Shown piece after piece: positions 1-10,303 of a stretch of DNA of 64,000 bases (positions are counted from its first letter, which is position 1; every line of letters begins with the position of its first letter). This stretch comes from Phyllostachys edulis (lineage: Eukaryota > Streptophyta > Magnoliopsida > Poales > Poaceae), in NCBI GenBank assembly GCA_036346405.1, contig CM070554.1:47205058-47269057 (forward strand), in the 5' to 3' direction. The position numbers were made by a program, and so were the translations under genes. Under the pieces are notes generated by a model. That model did no database searches. It saw nothing but the letters and a program-made list of their open reading frames with translations, and had not been told where the DNA came from.

Positions 1-2322
1 GCACCTAGAAATGACGAGGGCACACTAGAAGTCCATTATGGGTGTCTGGTTTTGATTTTCTTTCCGTGCCTCGATTTCATAAGTTGGAGCTCGGGGTACG
101 CGTCGTTCTGAAAAGTTTCACACCGGCTCGAAAAGATTCCAAATGCACCTAGATATGAGGTAGGGCACACTAGAAGTCCATTATGGGAGTTTGATGTTCA
201 TTTTCTTTCCATGCCTCGATTTCATAAAATGGTGCTCTGGGTACCCGTCGTTCTGGAATGTTTCACACTTGCTCGGAATTATTTCAAATGCACCTAGAAT
301 TGACGTAGGGCACACCAGAAGTCTATTATAGTTATTTGGTGTGGATTTTCTTTCCGTGCCTGGTTTCCATAAATTGGAGCTTATGGTACGCGTCGTTCTG
401 GAAAGTTTCACACCGGCTCGGAAAGATTCCAAATGCACCTAGAAATGAGGTAGGGTACACTTGAAGTCTATTTTGGGTGTTTGGTATTGATGGTCTTTCT
501 GTGCCTCTATTTCATAAAGTGGAGCTCTGGATACCGTCGTTCAGCAAAGTTTCACACCTGCTCGGAATTATTCCAAATGCACCTAGAAATGACAGGGCAC
601 ACCAGAAGTCCATTTTGGGTGTTTGCATAGATTTTCTTTCCGTGCCTCGATTTCATAATGTGGAGCTCCGGGAACCCGTCGCTCTGCAAAGTTTTACACC
701 TGCTCAGAATTATTCCTAATGCACCGAGAAATGACGTAGGACACACTAGAAGTCCATTATGGGTGTTTGGTTTTGATTTTCTTTACGTGCCTAGATTTCA
801 TAAATTGGAGCTCATGGCACGCGTTGTTTTGGAAAGTTTCATACCGGCGCGGAAGGATTCCAAATGCACCTAGAAATGAGGTAGGGCACACTAGAAGTCC
901 ATTATGGGAGTTTGATATTCATTTTCTTTCCATGCCACGATTTCATAAAGTGGAGCTCTCGGTTCCCGTCGCTCTGGAATATTTGTCACTTGCTCGGAAT
1001 TATTCCAAATGCACATAGAAATGATGTAGGTCACACCAGAAGTCCATTATAGTTATTTGGCATGGATTTTTTTTTCCGTGCCTCGATTTCATAAATTGGA
1101 GCTTAGGGTACGCGTCGTTCTGGAATGTTTCACACCGGCTCGGATGGATTCCAAATACACCTAGAAATGAGGTAGGTCACACAAGAAGTCTATTTTGTGT
1201 ATTTCGTATTGATTGTCTTTCTGTGCCTCGATTTCGTAAAGTGGAGCTCTCGATACTGTCGTTCAGCAAAGTTTCACACCTGCTCGGAATTATTCCAAAT
1301 GCACCTAGAAATGACATAGGGCACACTAGAAGTCCAATTTGGGAGTCTGCATTGATTTTATTTTCGTGCCTCGATTTCATAATGTGGAGCTCCTGGTACC
1401 CGTCGCTCTGCAAAGTTTGACACCTGCTCAGAATTATTCCAAATGCACCTAGAAATGACGTAGAGCACACTAGAAGTCCATTATGGGTGTTTGGTTTTGA
1501 TTTTCTTTTCGTGCCGCGATTTCATAAATTGGAGCTCAGGGTACGCGTCGTTCTGGAAAGTTTCACATCGACTCGAAAAGATTTCAAATGCACCTAGAAA
1601 TGAGGTAGGGCACACTAGAAGTCCATTATGGGAGTTTGATGTTCATTTTCTTTCCATCCCTCGATTTCATAAAGTGGTCGTTTGGGTACCTATCGTTCTG
1701 GAATCTTTCACACTTGCTCGGAATTATTCCAAATGCACCTAGAATTGACGTAGGGCACACCAAAAATCCATTATAGTTATTTGGTGTGGATTTTCTTTCC
1801 GTGCCTCGATTTCATAAATTGGAGCTTAGGGTACGCGTCATTCTGGAAAGTTTCACACCGGCTCGGAAGAATTCCAAATGCGCCTAGAAATGAGGTATGG
1901 CACACTAGAAGTCTATTTTGGGTGTTTCGTATTGACTGTCTTTCTGTGCCTCGATTTCGTAAAGTGGAGCTCTGTATACCGTCGTTCAGCAAAGTTTCAC
2001 TCTTGCTCGGAATTGTTCCAAATGCACCTGGAAATGACATTGGGCACACCAGAAATCCATTTTGGGTGTTTGCATTGATTTTCTTTCCGTGCCTCGATTT
2101 CATAATGTGGAGCTCTGGATAGGGCACCTTATAGTTATCTGATGCGGATTTTCTTTCCGTGCCCCTATTTCATAATGTAGAGCTCCGGGTTCCCGTCGTT
2201 CTGCAAAGTTTTACAGCTGCTTAGAATTATTCCAAATGCACCTAGAAAGGACGTAGGGCACACTAGAAGTCCATTATGGGTGTTTGGTTTTGATTTTCTT
2301 TACGTGCCTACATTTCATAAAT
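1..2322. repeat. Satellite array 1, ~145-bp monomers in five-monomer higher-order repeats
   Basis: Tandem monomers of about 145 bp, each holding the block tccaaatgcacctagaaatg and a core around cctcgatttcataaa. Five types can be told apart by the words after the core start: A gggtgtttggttttgatttt, B gggagtttgatgttcatttt, C tagttatttggtgtggattt, D gggtgtttcgtattgattgt, E gggtgtttgcattgattttc. They run A-B-C-D-E; the A marker lies at 40, 761 and 1485, a period of 721-724 bp. The last unit is irregular: E breaks off near 2118 and joins a C/E-like monomer before a final partial A. The array ends inside A at about 2322, where X element LTR sequence begins with the shared bases aaat. Open frames in the array are by-products of the repeat. 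Confidence 0.95.
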
Positions 2323-2753
2323 CACGTGCCGTTTGATCCGTTGGAAAGTAGACTTGATAAGCTTTCCAAATATATATATTGTTCATGCTAGATCCTTTCG
2401 AGTTGCTGTGAAGATCGTCATGAACCCATACCTTCCGTGCATCCCATAGGCTGCATGCTATTTTTGTGAGCATCAAAACACCCCGAGAAGCATCGTGTTC
2501 TTGATATTCACGTAAGACATCTCCTTCAAACCTAACAATAAACGATGACCCGCTATTAGGTAGTATAATATTCTCAATTAAACTTAACGGAAATTCATGG
2601 AACAGATTTACCTGTCGGTTAAGCTTCTTTGCACAAGCTTCACCCAGAAGCTTCTCTTGTTCTTCAACTCTTTTAGTAAGCTCATGTTGTTTTGAGGTAC
2701 TGGTTGAATTGAAAACACTATATGGAACAACATAGCTAAAGATGTCCACATCA
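2323..2753 (-). mobile_element. X element copy 1, truncated 3' LTR (5' part of U3)
   Basis: On the minus strand the LTR starts at 2753 with TGATGTGGACATC, directly after a polypurine tract. It matches the LTR at 7540-8863 almost base for base over about 430 bp and then stops at satellite sequence, so about 890 bp (rest of U3, R and U5) is missing. It belongs to the same element as the internal region at 2768-7539. The gag-like frame of the element continues into this piece and takes its stop codon (2315-2317) from the satellite. Confidence 0.85.
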
Positions 2754-2767
2754 TCCTCCCTTTCTTC
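2754..2767 (-). other. Polypurine tract of X copy 1
   Basis: The minus strand reads GAAGAAAGGGAGGA immediately before the LTR start TGATGTGG. This is the expected position for the plus-strand primer of an LTR retrotransposon. The same 14 bases occur at 8864-8877 in copy 2. Confidence 0.8.
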
Positions 2768-4529
2768 AAGAAAAGCCGTCCTCGGCTTTTGATAGCCTGA
2801 AAATGTGCTAGACAAAGAAAACAACGTATATGCATGGTATATATATGAATCAATTATTGTGTTCTTCTTGTTGTTTTGCACAATCGATAGCTCGAAATCA
2901 TATTTCAAATTACACAACTGACTCATATGATCAAATTTCACCTTCCCAACCTGAAATTCAAGTAAACTGGGTGAAAACCAATTGATACCTTCCCATTCTT
3001 CAACTGTGTTACTCTGATTAGTTATACATGTAAGAGATAAACAAGTAGGCATTATGTTGTGTTCTACACAATAGGCACTTGTATTTAAACCCTTCTCAAA
3101 GTGACCATGACATTGCGCAATAGATGGTTTGCGCAAAATATGCAATTTTAAATCAGCAAGATTATCACAAGTAATGCTTATTCGATAAACTTGAAACATG
3201 TTGTCTGCACCAACATCTCCAATCAAATTGAATTTATATGTGTATATGTAGCTATTTACTAGTGATCTTAAGCATGAAATTTCAGAAACCTTCTTAATCA
3301 CACTAGATAGCTCTTTAGGTTTATTGAATATAATAAAACACAAAGAATCATTAAGGAATATTCTACTAAGAACTTCTTTTTGAGTAATCAATTCCACATT
3401 ATGCAAATTAAGCATATCAAATTTAGAACGTGGAATCATGAAAGGAATAACGGAGTTCTCAGTTTTACGCACCTTGTCTTGATGAACTATCAATTCAATA
3501 CCAATAGTGTTACCTTGATCGTCCTCCTCAATTATTGTAGGTGTCATGGGTATAGTAATGTGATCATGTAACCCGAGGGCAGCAGGCATTCCCTCTCCAG
3601 CCATGGTTATCTCTTCATCTTTCTCTTCTAATGGTGAGGGCTCTTGAATGTTCAACTCCTTATTTGCTTGTTCAACCCGCACAATGTGAGATACAACACT
3701 AGAAATAGAGGGTAAGTTGTTAGGTTCAAAAATAATCTTACTTGGCCTATCATCTATCTCTCTCTTTTCTTTTGGTGTATCTCTCACATACTCAATTGAG
3801 ATGCTCTCAACCTCGCATATGGTGGAATCGCACAGCTCACTCGTTTTATCACTCTCACTCAATTTGGCTATGTGGCTCTCATCCTCACATGGGTTTTGAT
3901 ACATCTCATCCTTGCAAGACCGTGGGCTAGCAATGGCACAATTACCACCAAGCACGACCTCGCTCGAAGAAAAATTCTGAAGCTTGACCTTTTTCTCAAG
4001 TGACACACCAGTGGATGAATAAGAACTAAAGAGTCGACGCAGATTTAATTGATGTGCTTGCATGTCTTTAAGTCTCTTTTCCACCTTCGTAGCATATTTC
4101 ACAAGATCTTGCAGACTACTTAAATATTCATCTTGAAGTGCAAGATACGATCCGAAAATTCAAGCCGCTTTGAAGTATGTCTTTTCTTGATATGCACTAG
4201 TGATATTGGCCCGGCGCATTGCATGATTCAACTCAATATAGTAATCTTGGACAACGTTGCATCCTTGTGTAATGCTCTCCACATGGTGTAGTAGTTCCCG
4301 CTCATAATAGGATGGAACAAATTCTCTTCTCATGGCCCTTTTTAAATAGACCCAAGATGTAATGAATCGTTTCCCACTTAGTTGTTGCCACCAACGAGAG
4401 GCATAGTCCTCAAAAAACATAGTGGCCACTCTCACTTTGTGGATATCATGGGGATATGCCTGAGATCTTAGGATGATGTTACAATTGGCAATGTCGTTCT
4501 CGGTTTGTCGAAACAGCGTTTTCAGCAAG

Positions 4530-6346
4530 TGTCAGGACAATCGGTCGTACCGGCATGTAAGTCGCGATCGACCGCGAAGCTTGATAGAACCGGCGTGTAG
4601 AGAGCGGTTGTACCCGCATCACGGTTGAACCGTTTGAGAAGCGGTATGGTTTTCCAGAGAAGATGTTTTTGGGAAGTTTTGGATTTCCTTGAGGAGCGAT
4701 GACGACCGCGGTATATATAATGATGACGACCGCGATCTTGATTGTCTGGGAGTTAACTTGGCGGTTGTACCGGTTTTGGTTCTAAGTTTCGGATTACTTG
4801 GAGTTTTGTCGTTGGGTTAGGTCAAGTTCATGGGTTTCGTGGCATATGTGTTGCATGATGCATGTTTTGACTAACGTGGGTCAAGTTGTGAAGAACTTGT
4901 TCCCGGATTCGATTTCTTTGTCTATTGATGTATAGGTTGCTTGGAGGTCAATGACGGTCAACGGCGAGGATGATCGGGACTAAGCTTGGAGAGCTGAGGT
5001 CCAGAACGATCGGGGATGCCGGGTGAGGTCAATTGAGTCAAGCATGGCGCAAGAGGGACAAAGGTGACCGAACGGGTAGTTCGGTGCGACTGGTTGGATC
5101 AAGCGGCGCGGGAGTCATTGCAAGTGCTCAGTGGTGCCGGTGGGATCCGGACGGGAGACACTTGACGACATGGAGCCGTTCATCAACCTACACGTGGCGA
5201 AGCAGGCGATTGCTTCGACAGATGGACTCGGTCTTTTGGAAAGGATCGAGAAGGGGTATTTTGGTAATTTTACCAATTACCGCCTTGGTGACTTAATGCC
5301 AACCCGCGGCGCAAGTCGGTGCGTCAAGAAGTGGATTAGGTCAAGAAAAGTGAAGACGGCGCTTTGAGATGCGTGCGTGTGTGACCCGTTTGTTTTGGGC
5401 CTTAACGGAGCCCATTAGGGTTACTCTTCTAGAAGGTCTAAGCCTCCACTATAAATAGGGGTGTCTGGACAGCCACCTCAACCCTTTCATTGTGTTTGAA
5501 ACCCTAGTTTGCTTAGGGAGAGGATTAGTGGAGGTTAGGATTCTAGAGAGTTGGATTTGATTTCGTGCTCATGTATTGAGTCTTTGTCCTCCTTGATGGA
5601 GTGATCAGAAACCAATACCATATCAAATCAATCCAAAGAAAGTTCTTCCAAGATGAGTCTATTTGCTTTCTTTCTCTCTATTTGATGATTTGAGGTGTTT
5701 ATTTGATCCGCGAGTTTTTGTTTGGTTTCTTGCCGTGATCTAACTTGCTGTGACATGTGGGAACCCATCTAGGATCATCTTGATCATCCATCACCCACGA
5801 GCAAGGTTTAGATCATGTTTAGGTTCGAACTTCGGTTTTGAAACCTCTTTCGCTCAAATTCAAGAAAGGTAGGAACTTTGATGTGGATCTAGTCATTCTT
5901 TGCTTGGAATAGGTTCCTAACCTCTTTGGGAAGGTGCGTTTCAAATCTCGTAGCGTTTGGCCAAGTGGATCAAAAGTTGTGCCAATTTTGGTTTTCGCTC
6001 GTCGGTCGTTCGGGACAATCGATACGACCGCCTGTTTGCCCTACGGTCATATCAAGACATCGATACGACCGCTCATTTGCCTACTGGTCATACCGCACAT
6101 TGGTACGACCTTGGCTTGCTCTGCGGTTGTTCGATTTCCGATTTTTCAAAGACTTCTTCGATTTTGTTTGTTTGAGCTTTGGGGGTTAAGAGTGGATTCA
6201 ACACAAGACTTCCTCTCAGGCTTAATCATTGATCTTCATAGCTCTCATAGCTATTGAAGTGATTTACAAGTTGAATCCATTCAAGTGAAAAAGTTTTTGA
6301 GCTCCTATTCACCCCCCCCCCCTCTAGTCGCCTTTTCGGTCCAACA
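4530..6346 (+). mobile_element. Solo LTR (copia-like), inserted in X copy 1 gag
   Basis: An 1817-bp segment that starts TGTCAGGAC and ends GTCCAACA interrupts the Gag frame, so it begins and ends like an LTR (TG...CA with an imperfect inverted terminus). A TATA box lies at 5450-5457. A run of 13 C at 6311-6323 inside a ttcac(C)nctctag context near the 3' end resembles the ends of some plant copia LTRs. No internal genes are present, so it is a solo LTR. The flanking 5-mers (gcaag left, cactt right) do not match, so no target duplication supports the exact ends. Words such as ggtcgtacc and gcggttgtacc recur near both ends (4540-4640, 4750-4780, 6020-6130). Open frames of about 80-107 residues inside it look like chance frames. 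Confidence 0.65.
5450..5457 (+). promoter_or_regulatory. TATA box of the solo LTR
   Basis: TATAAATA within a GC-richer context, about 920 bp into the LTR. It fixes the element's orientation as plus and places the U3/R border at roughly 5480. Confidence 0.6.
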
Positions 6347-6476
6347 CACTTCCTTGGCTTCTGATTCAAACTTTTGGGATTCAAGCTCTAACTCCATGTC
6401 TTGTACCCACTCAAGATACTCCTCCGGATCATTACTACCATAGAAGGGAAGATATGTATATTCACGATCTGCCATT

Positions 6477-7520
6477 GTTAGTAGCACAGCAAAGAGTATG
6501 TATGTAGATGTATGTGTATCTCTGAAACTCAATCGTCTTACCAAATCACATTCTTACCTTTCCGAAGTAAATTGAGGTCAAAATCTCACACTTGATATTG
6601 TAGGTGAAAACAACGTGAGAAAAGAGCGAATTTCAAGAGCAAGTCAAAACACGACAACGGATGTTTATGTGGAGCTTGGTATGCATACCTACTTAATCTG
6701 AAAATTCTAGGTATTGTAAAGCTAAGTAAATATCCAAACTAGAATTCAATGCCTAGTTGCTGATCACAAACATATAAGTGAAAAACAAACCAACTCACAC
6801 GCAAAGATATTGGAACTTAGTGCAATCAAGGAATGAGCTATGTAAGATATAAGTGAAGACCAAAATAGCTCGTATTGCACAAGTTATTGAAAGACGCTAG
6901 CTAGTTGCGAATAATGAAACTAGGGCACAAGATTGCACAAAATATTGATATTCTAACAATTGAATCAAGAATGAGTGGGGATTTTTGCTCAAGTTTATGG
7001 TTCGGCTTTGCACTTTCTTTTTCCTTGTCTCTTTTCTCTTTTTTTTCTCTCTTTTTTCTCTCTTCTCTTTTTCCTTTATTTTTTTTGAACTATGGCCGAA
7101 ATTCTTGTTCTACCAAAATGAGCAAAATTTCTTTCCCACCTTTTGATCTTTGAACAATTGCAAGAACACATATATTAATATGCAACCCTAACCAACGATT
7201 TAGCTAGTCTTAAAAAGGTTCAAAGTAATCGCAAAGGATTGAAAGGTTCACAAAGGATAAATTGATGTGTCACTTTTTTTTGTGTCTTTTTTTTATAAAC
7301 ACGACGAAAAAATAAGATCAAACTAGGCTCAAATAAAAGGCAACGCAAAATAATTCAAGATCAGCAATCTAAACTTGATTCTAATGGACAAAACTTAACA
7401 AAACTCACTAGAATAACAAACTAAATACTACGGCTGAAAGAATTTTTTTTTTGTATGGCTTTTTCGTGTATAGGAAAAAAATGAAATTTAGATAACTGGA
7501 TAAAGATCCTACCGAGTCAA
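6477..7520 (-). other. X copy 1 untranslated leader between PBS and gag
   Basis: About 1 kb of AT-rich sequence without a convincing gene. It lies between the primer-binding site and the Gag start at 6476. It holds a long CT-rich run on the plus strand (7010-7090) and short T runs. The leaders of copies 3 and 4 are similar in character, also with T-rich runs. Confidence 0.6.
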
Positions 7521-7536
7521 CGGAGCTCTGATACCA
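7521..7536 (-). other. Primer-binding site of X copy 1 (initiator tRNA-Met type)
   Basis: The minus strand reads TGGTATCAGAGCTCCG, three bases after the LTR end GTATCA (7540). TGGTATCAGAGC is the complement of the 3' end of plant initiator tRNA-Met, the commonest primer of plant LTR retrotransposons. Confidence 0.85.
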
Positions 7537-7539
7537 AGA

Positions 7540-8863
7540 TGATACGGGGGTTCCCGATCTTCTCGACGTAGGATCGAAGATAACTTGCACGTTTGACTTG
7601 ACAAATCATAGTTGCTCACCCAATGCCAATGCATGAACTTGCAACTCTTTAATTCGCCCAATCTCACGTGTACTCCACCCGACCACAAAGTGGAGTTTTA
7701 CCGATCCCTCAATTCCCAACGGAAAGACAGAACGGTCTTTGGAAGAAAACGCCCTATTCCCCTTCAAGTCGTCGGCCTTCACCAAACTTCTTGGAAGAAT
7801 CAAGCGTTGATGCAAAAAGCAATCAAAATCTTTAATCGTGGTCTGAAGATACAATGGGGGTCTACCCCTCAATATATAGTGCCCTTCTCCACCTTATGGC
7901 TGGCCAAGAGGCCCTACTCCTATTCTATTTCGGAATTAGAACTCCTACCCCAATTCGGACACAATCTAAAACAAAAAAGGAAACTCTGAGTTTACAACCG
8001 TCTCATTGTTTCGGTCATATCTTTTGATATGTGATGAATCTGAGGCTGAGCGAGTATCTATTGTATCGGGCTTGAAGTTAGCTTTCCAACAAGTACAAGA
8101 ACACCCAAATCGGACTCCATTTGTGAAAGTTATGATCTTTTTAATCCGGACTATACTGCTGATTCCGAATCCGATTTGGATGCTGATTCCGAATCCGAAT
8201 TTAATCCAAACCTTCCTAACTTCAATTTCATTAATTGAAACAACTTGAATCCGTGTGAAACTTGAGAAAGGGACTCTTGTAAGCCTTTGGAAAGTCATGG
8301 CAAAGCTGGATATCTTCCCAAGATGTCGTACATGCCGCGAAATCATTAACTTTGTCAACTCTCGCGCGTTGGTCGGTCTGAATGTGCAGCATGCACTCGA
8401 ATAGCCATAACTTTTTATAGAAAGCTCCAAATCACGTGTCGTTTGATCCGTTGGAAAGTAGACTTGATAAGCTTTCCAAATATATATATTGTTCATGCAA
8501 GATCCTTTCGAGTTGCTGTGAAGATCGTTATGAACCCATACCTTCCATGCGTCCCATAGGCTGCATGCTATTTTTGTGAGCATCAAAACACCCCGAGAAG
8601 CATCGTGTTCTTGATATTCACATAAGACATCTCCTTCAAACCTAACAATAAACGATGACCCGCTATTAGGTAGTATAATATTCTCAATTAAACTTAAGGG
8701 AAATTCATGGAACAGATTTACCTGTCGGTTAAGCTTCTTTGCACAAGCTTCACCCAGAAGCTTCTCTTGTTCTTCAACTCTTTTAGTAAGCTCATGTTGT
8801 TACGAGGTAATCGTTGAATTGAAAACACTATATGGAACAACATAGCTAAAGATGTCCACATCA
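7540..8863 (-). mobile_element. X element LTR shared by copy 1 (5' LTR) and copy 2 (3' LTR)
   Basis: A 1324-bp LTR reading on the minus strand from TGATGTGGACATC (8863) to CCCGTATCA (7540). It has a polypurine tract on its upstream side (8864-8877, end of copy 2) and a primer-binding site on its downstream side (7521-7536, start of copy 1). One LTR therefore serves two internal regions, as left by recombination between LTRs of tandem copies. U3 carries the end of the gag-like frame (stop at 7966). Downstream lie a TATA box (7871-7878) and the palindrome GGGGTAGACCCC (7857-7868). Confidence 0.85.
7871..7878 (-). promoter_or_regulatory. TATA box of the X LTR
   Basis: The minus strand reads CACTATATATTGAGG. 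The same string occurs in the LTRs at about 22616-22625, 26125-26134 and (plus strand) 63151-63162. It lies about 90 bp after the stop codon of the U3 frame, and the palindrome GGGGTAGACCCC follows within about 3 bp. Confidence 0.65.
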
Positions 8864-10303
8864 TCCTCCCTTTCTTCAAGAAAAGCCGTCCTCGGCTTTT
8901 GATAGCCTGAAAATGTGCTAGACAAAGAAAACAACGTATATGCATGGTATATATATGAATCAATTATTGTGTTCTTCTTGTTGTTTTGCACAATCGATAG
9001 CTCGAAATCATATTTCAAATTACACAACTGACTCATATGATCAAATTTCACCTTCCCAACATGAAATTCAAGTAAACTGGGTGAAAACCAATTGATACCT
9101 TCCCATTCTTCAACTGTGTTACTCTGATTAGTTATACATGTAAGAGATAAACAAGTAGGCATTATGTTGTGTTCTACACAATAGGCACTTGTATTTAAAC
9201 CCTTCTCAAAGTGACCATGACATTGCGCAATAGATGGTTTGCGCAAAATATGCAATTTTAAATCAGCAAGATTATCACAAGTAATGCATATTCGATAAAC
9301 TTGAAACATGTTGTCTGCACCAACATCTCCAATCAAATTGAATTTATATGTGTATATGTAGCTATTTACTAGTGATCTTAAGCATGAAATTTCAGAAAAC
9401 CTTCTTAATCGCACTAGATAGCTCTTTAGGTTTATTGAATATAATAAAACACAAAGAATCATTAAGGAATATTCTACTAAGAACTTCTTTTTGAGTAATC
9501 AATTCCACATTATGCAAATTAAGCATATCAAATTTAGAACATGGAATCATGAAAGGAATAACGGAGTTCTCAGTTTTACGCACCTTGTCTTGATGAACTA
9601 TCAATTCAATACCAATAGTGTTACCTTGATCGTCCTCCTCAATTATTGTAGGTGTCATGGGTATCGTAATGTCATCATGTAACCCCAGGGCAGCAGGCAT
9701 TCCCTCTCCAGCCATGGTTATCTCTTCATCTTTCTCTTCTAATGGTGAGGGCTCTTGAATGTTCAACTCCTTATTTGCTTGTTCAACCCGCACAATGTGA
9801 GATACAACACTAGAAATAGAGGGTAAGTTGTTAGGTTCAAAAATAATCTTACTTGGCCTATCATCTATCTCTCTTTTTTCTTTTGGTATATCTCTCACAT
9901 ACTCAATTGGGATGCTCTCAACCTCGCATATGGTGGAATCGCAGGCTCACTCGCTTTATCACTCTCACTCAATTTGGCTATGTGGCTCTCATCCTCACAT
10001 GGGTTTTGATACATCTCATCCTTGCAAGACCGTGGGCTAGCAATGGCACAATTACCACCAACCACGACTTCGCTCGAAGAAAAATTCTGAAGCTTGACCT
10101 TTTTCTCAAGTGACACACCAGTGGATGAATAAGAACTAAAGAGTCGACGCAGATTTAATTGATGTGCTTGCATGTCTTTAAGTCTCTTTTCCACCTTCAT
10201 AGCATATTTCACAAGATCTTGCAGACTACGAAAATATTCATCTTGAAGTGCAGTAACGATCTGAAAATTCAAGCCTGCTTTGCAGTATGTCTTTTCCGTC
10301 ACT
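7966..10303 (-). pseudogene. X copy 2 gag-like gene, 5'-truncated, running into U3
   Basis: Colinear with copy 1 from residues EKTYCKAG (about 10303) onward and nearly identical in DNA. The Gag core upstream is missing because the copy is cut off at 10303. Frameshifts near 9900 and 9400 and a stop at 8800 break it. The frame then continues in the LTR and ends SEFPFLF at 7966. This copy shows the full C-terminus lost in copy 1: about 300 codons lie inside the LTR, all before its TATA box. The function of the part after Gag is unknown. Copy 3 and copy 4 end with the same residues. Confidence 0.7.
8864..8877 (-). other. Polypurine tract of X copy 2
   Basis: GAAGAAAGGGAGGA on the minus strand, abutting the LTR start at 8863. 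It is identical to the tract of copy 1 and lies inside the open reading frame, encoding part of LEEREDDV. Confidence 0.8.

Larger units (their letters stand above)
2315..6476 (-). pseudogene. X copy 1 gag-like gene, split by a solo LTR and frameshifted
   Basis: The start codon is placed at 6476 (MADREYTYLPFYG, then NDPEEYLEW), a usual beginning of plant Ty3/gypsy Gag. A solo LTR (4530-6346) interrupts the gene. It resumes at 4528-4160 with the Gag core, including the residues FFEDYASRWWQQL and RREFVPSYYEREL, which fit the retrotrans_gag family. A stop and a one-base loss near 4158 break the frame. A 595-residue open frame then runs from 4102 to 2315. It has an acidic linker, a region of unknown function, the PPT-encoded stretch LEEREDDVDIF, and then 143 residues encoded inside the LTR. 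I see no CCHC knuckle, protease or polymerase. The protein would package RNA if it acts as Gag; the C-terminal part is not recognised. Confidence 0.75.

Noticed and set aside
1..2322. CENP-B box in the monomer
   Set aside because: I looked for a match to the TTCG....A..CGGG pattern and found none convincing in the monomer types.
4520..6352. Target duplication for the 1.8-kb solo LTR
   Set aside because: The flanking 5-mers gcaag and cactt do not match directly, so I do not claim one. The ends are based on TG/CA and the interrupted Gag frame.
7612..8248. Plus-strand frames in the X LTR
   Set aside because: They lie opposite to the element's own frame and promoter and are not kept in the other copies.
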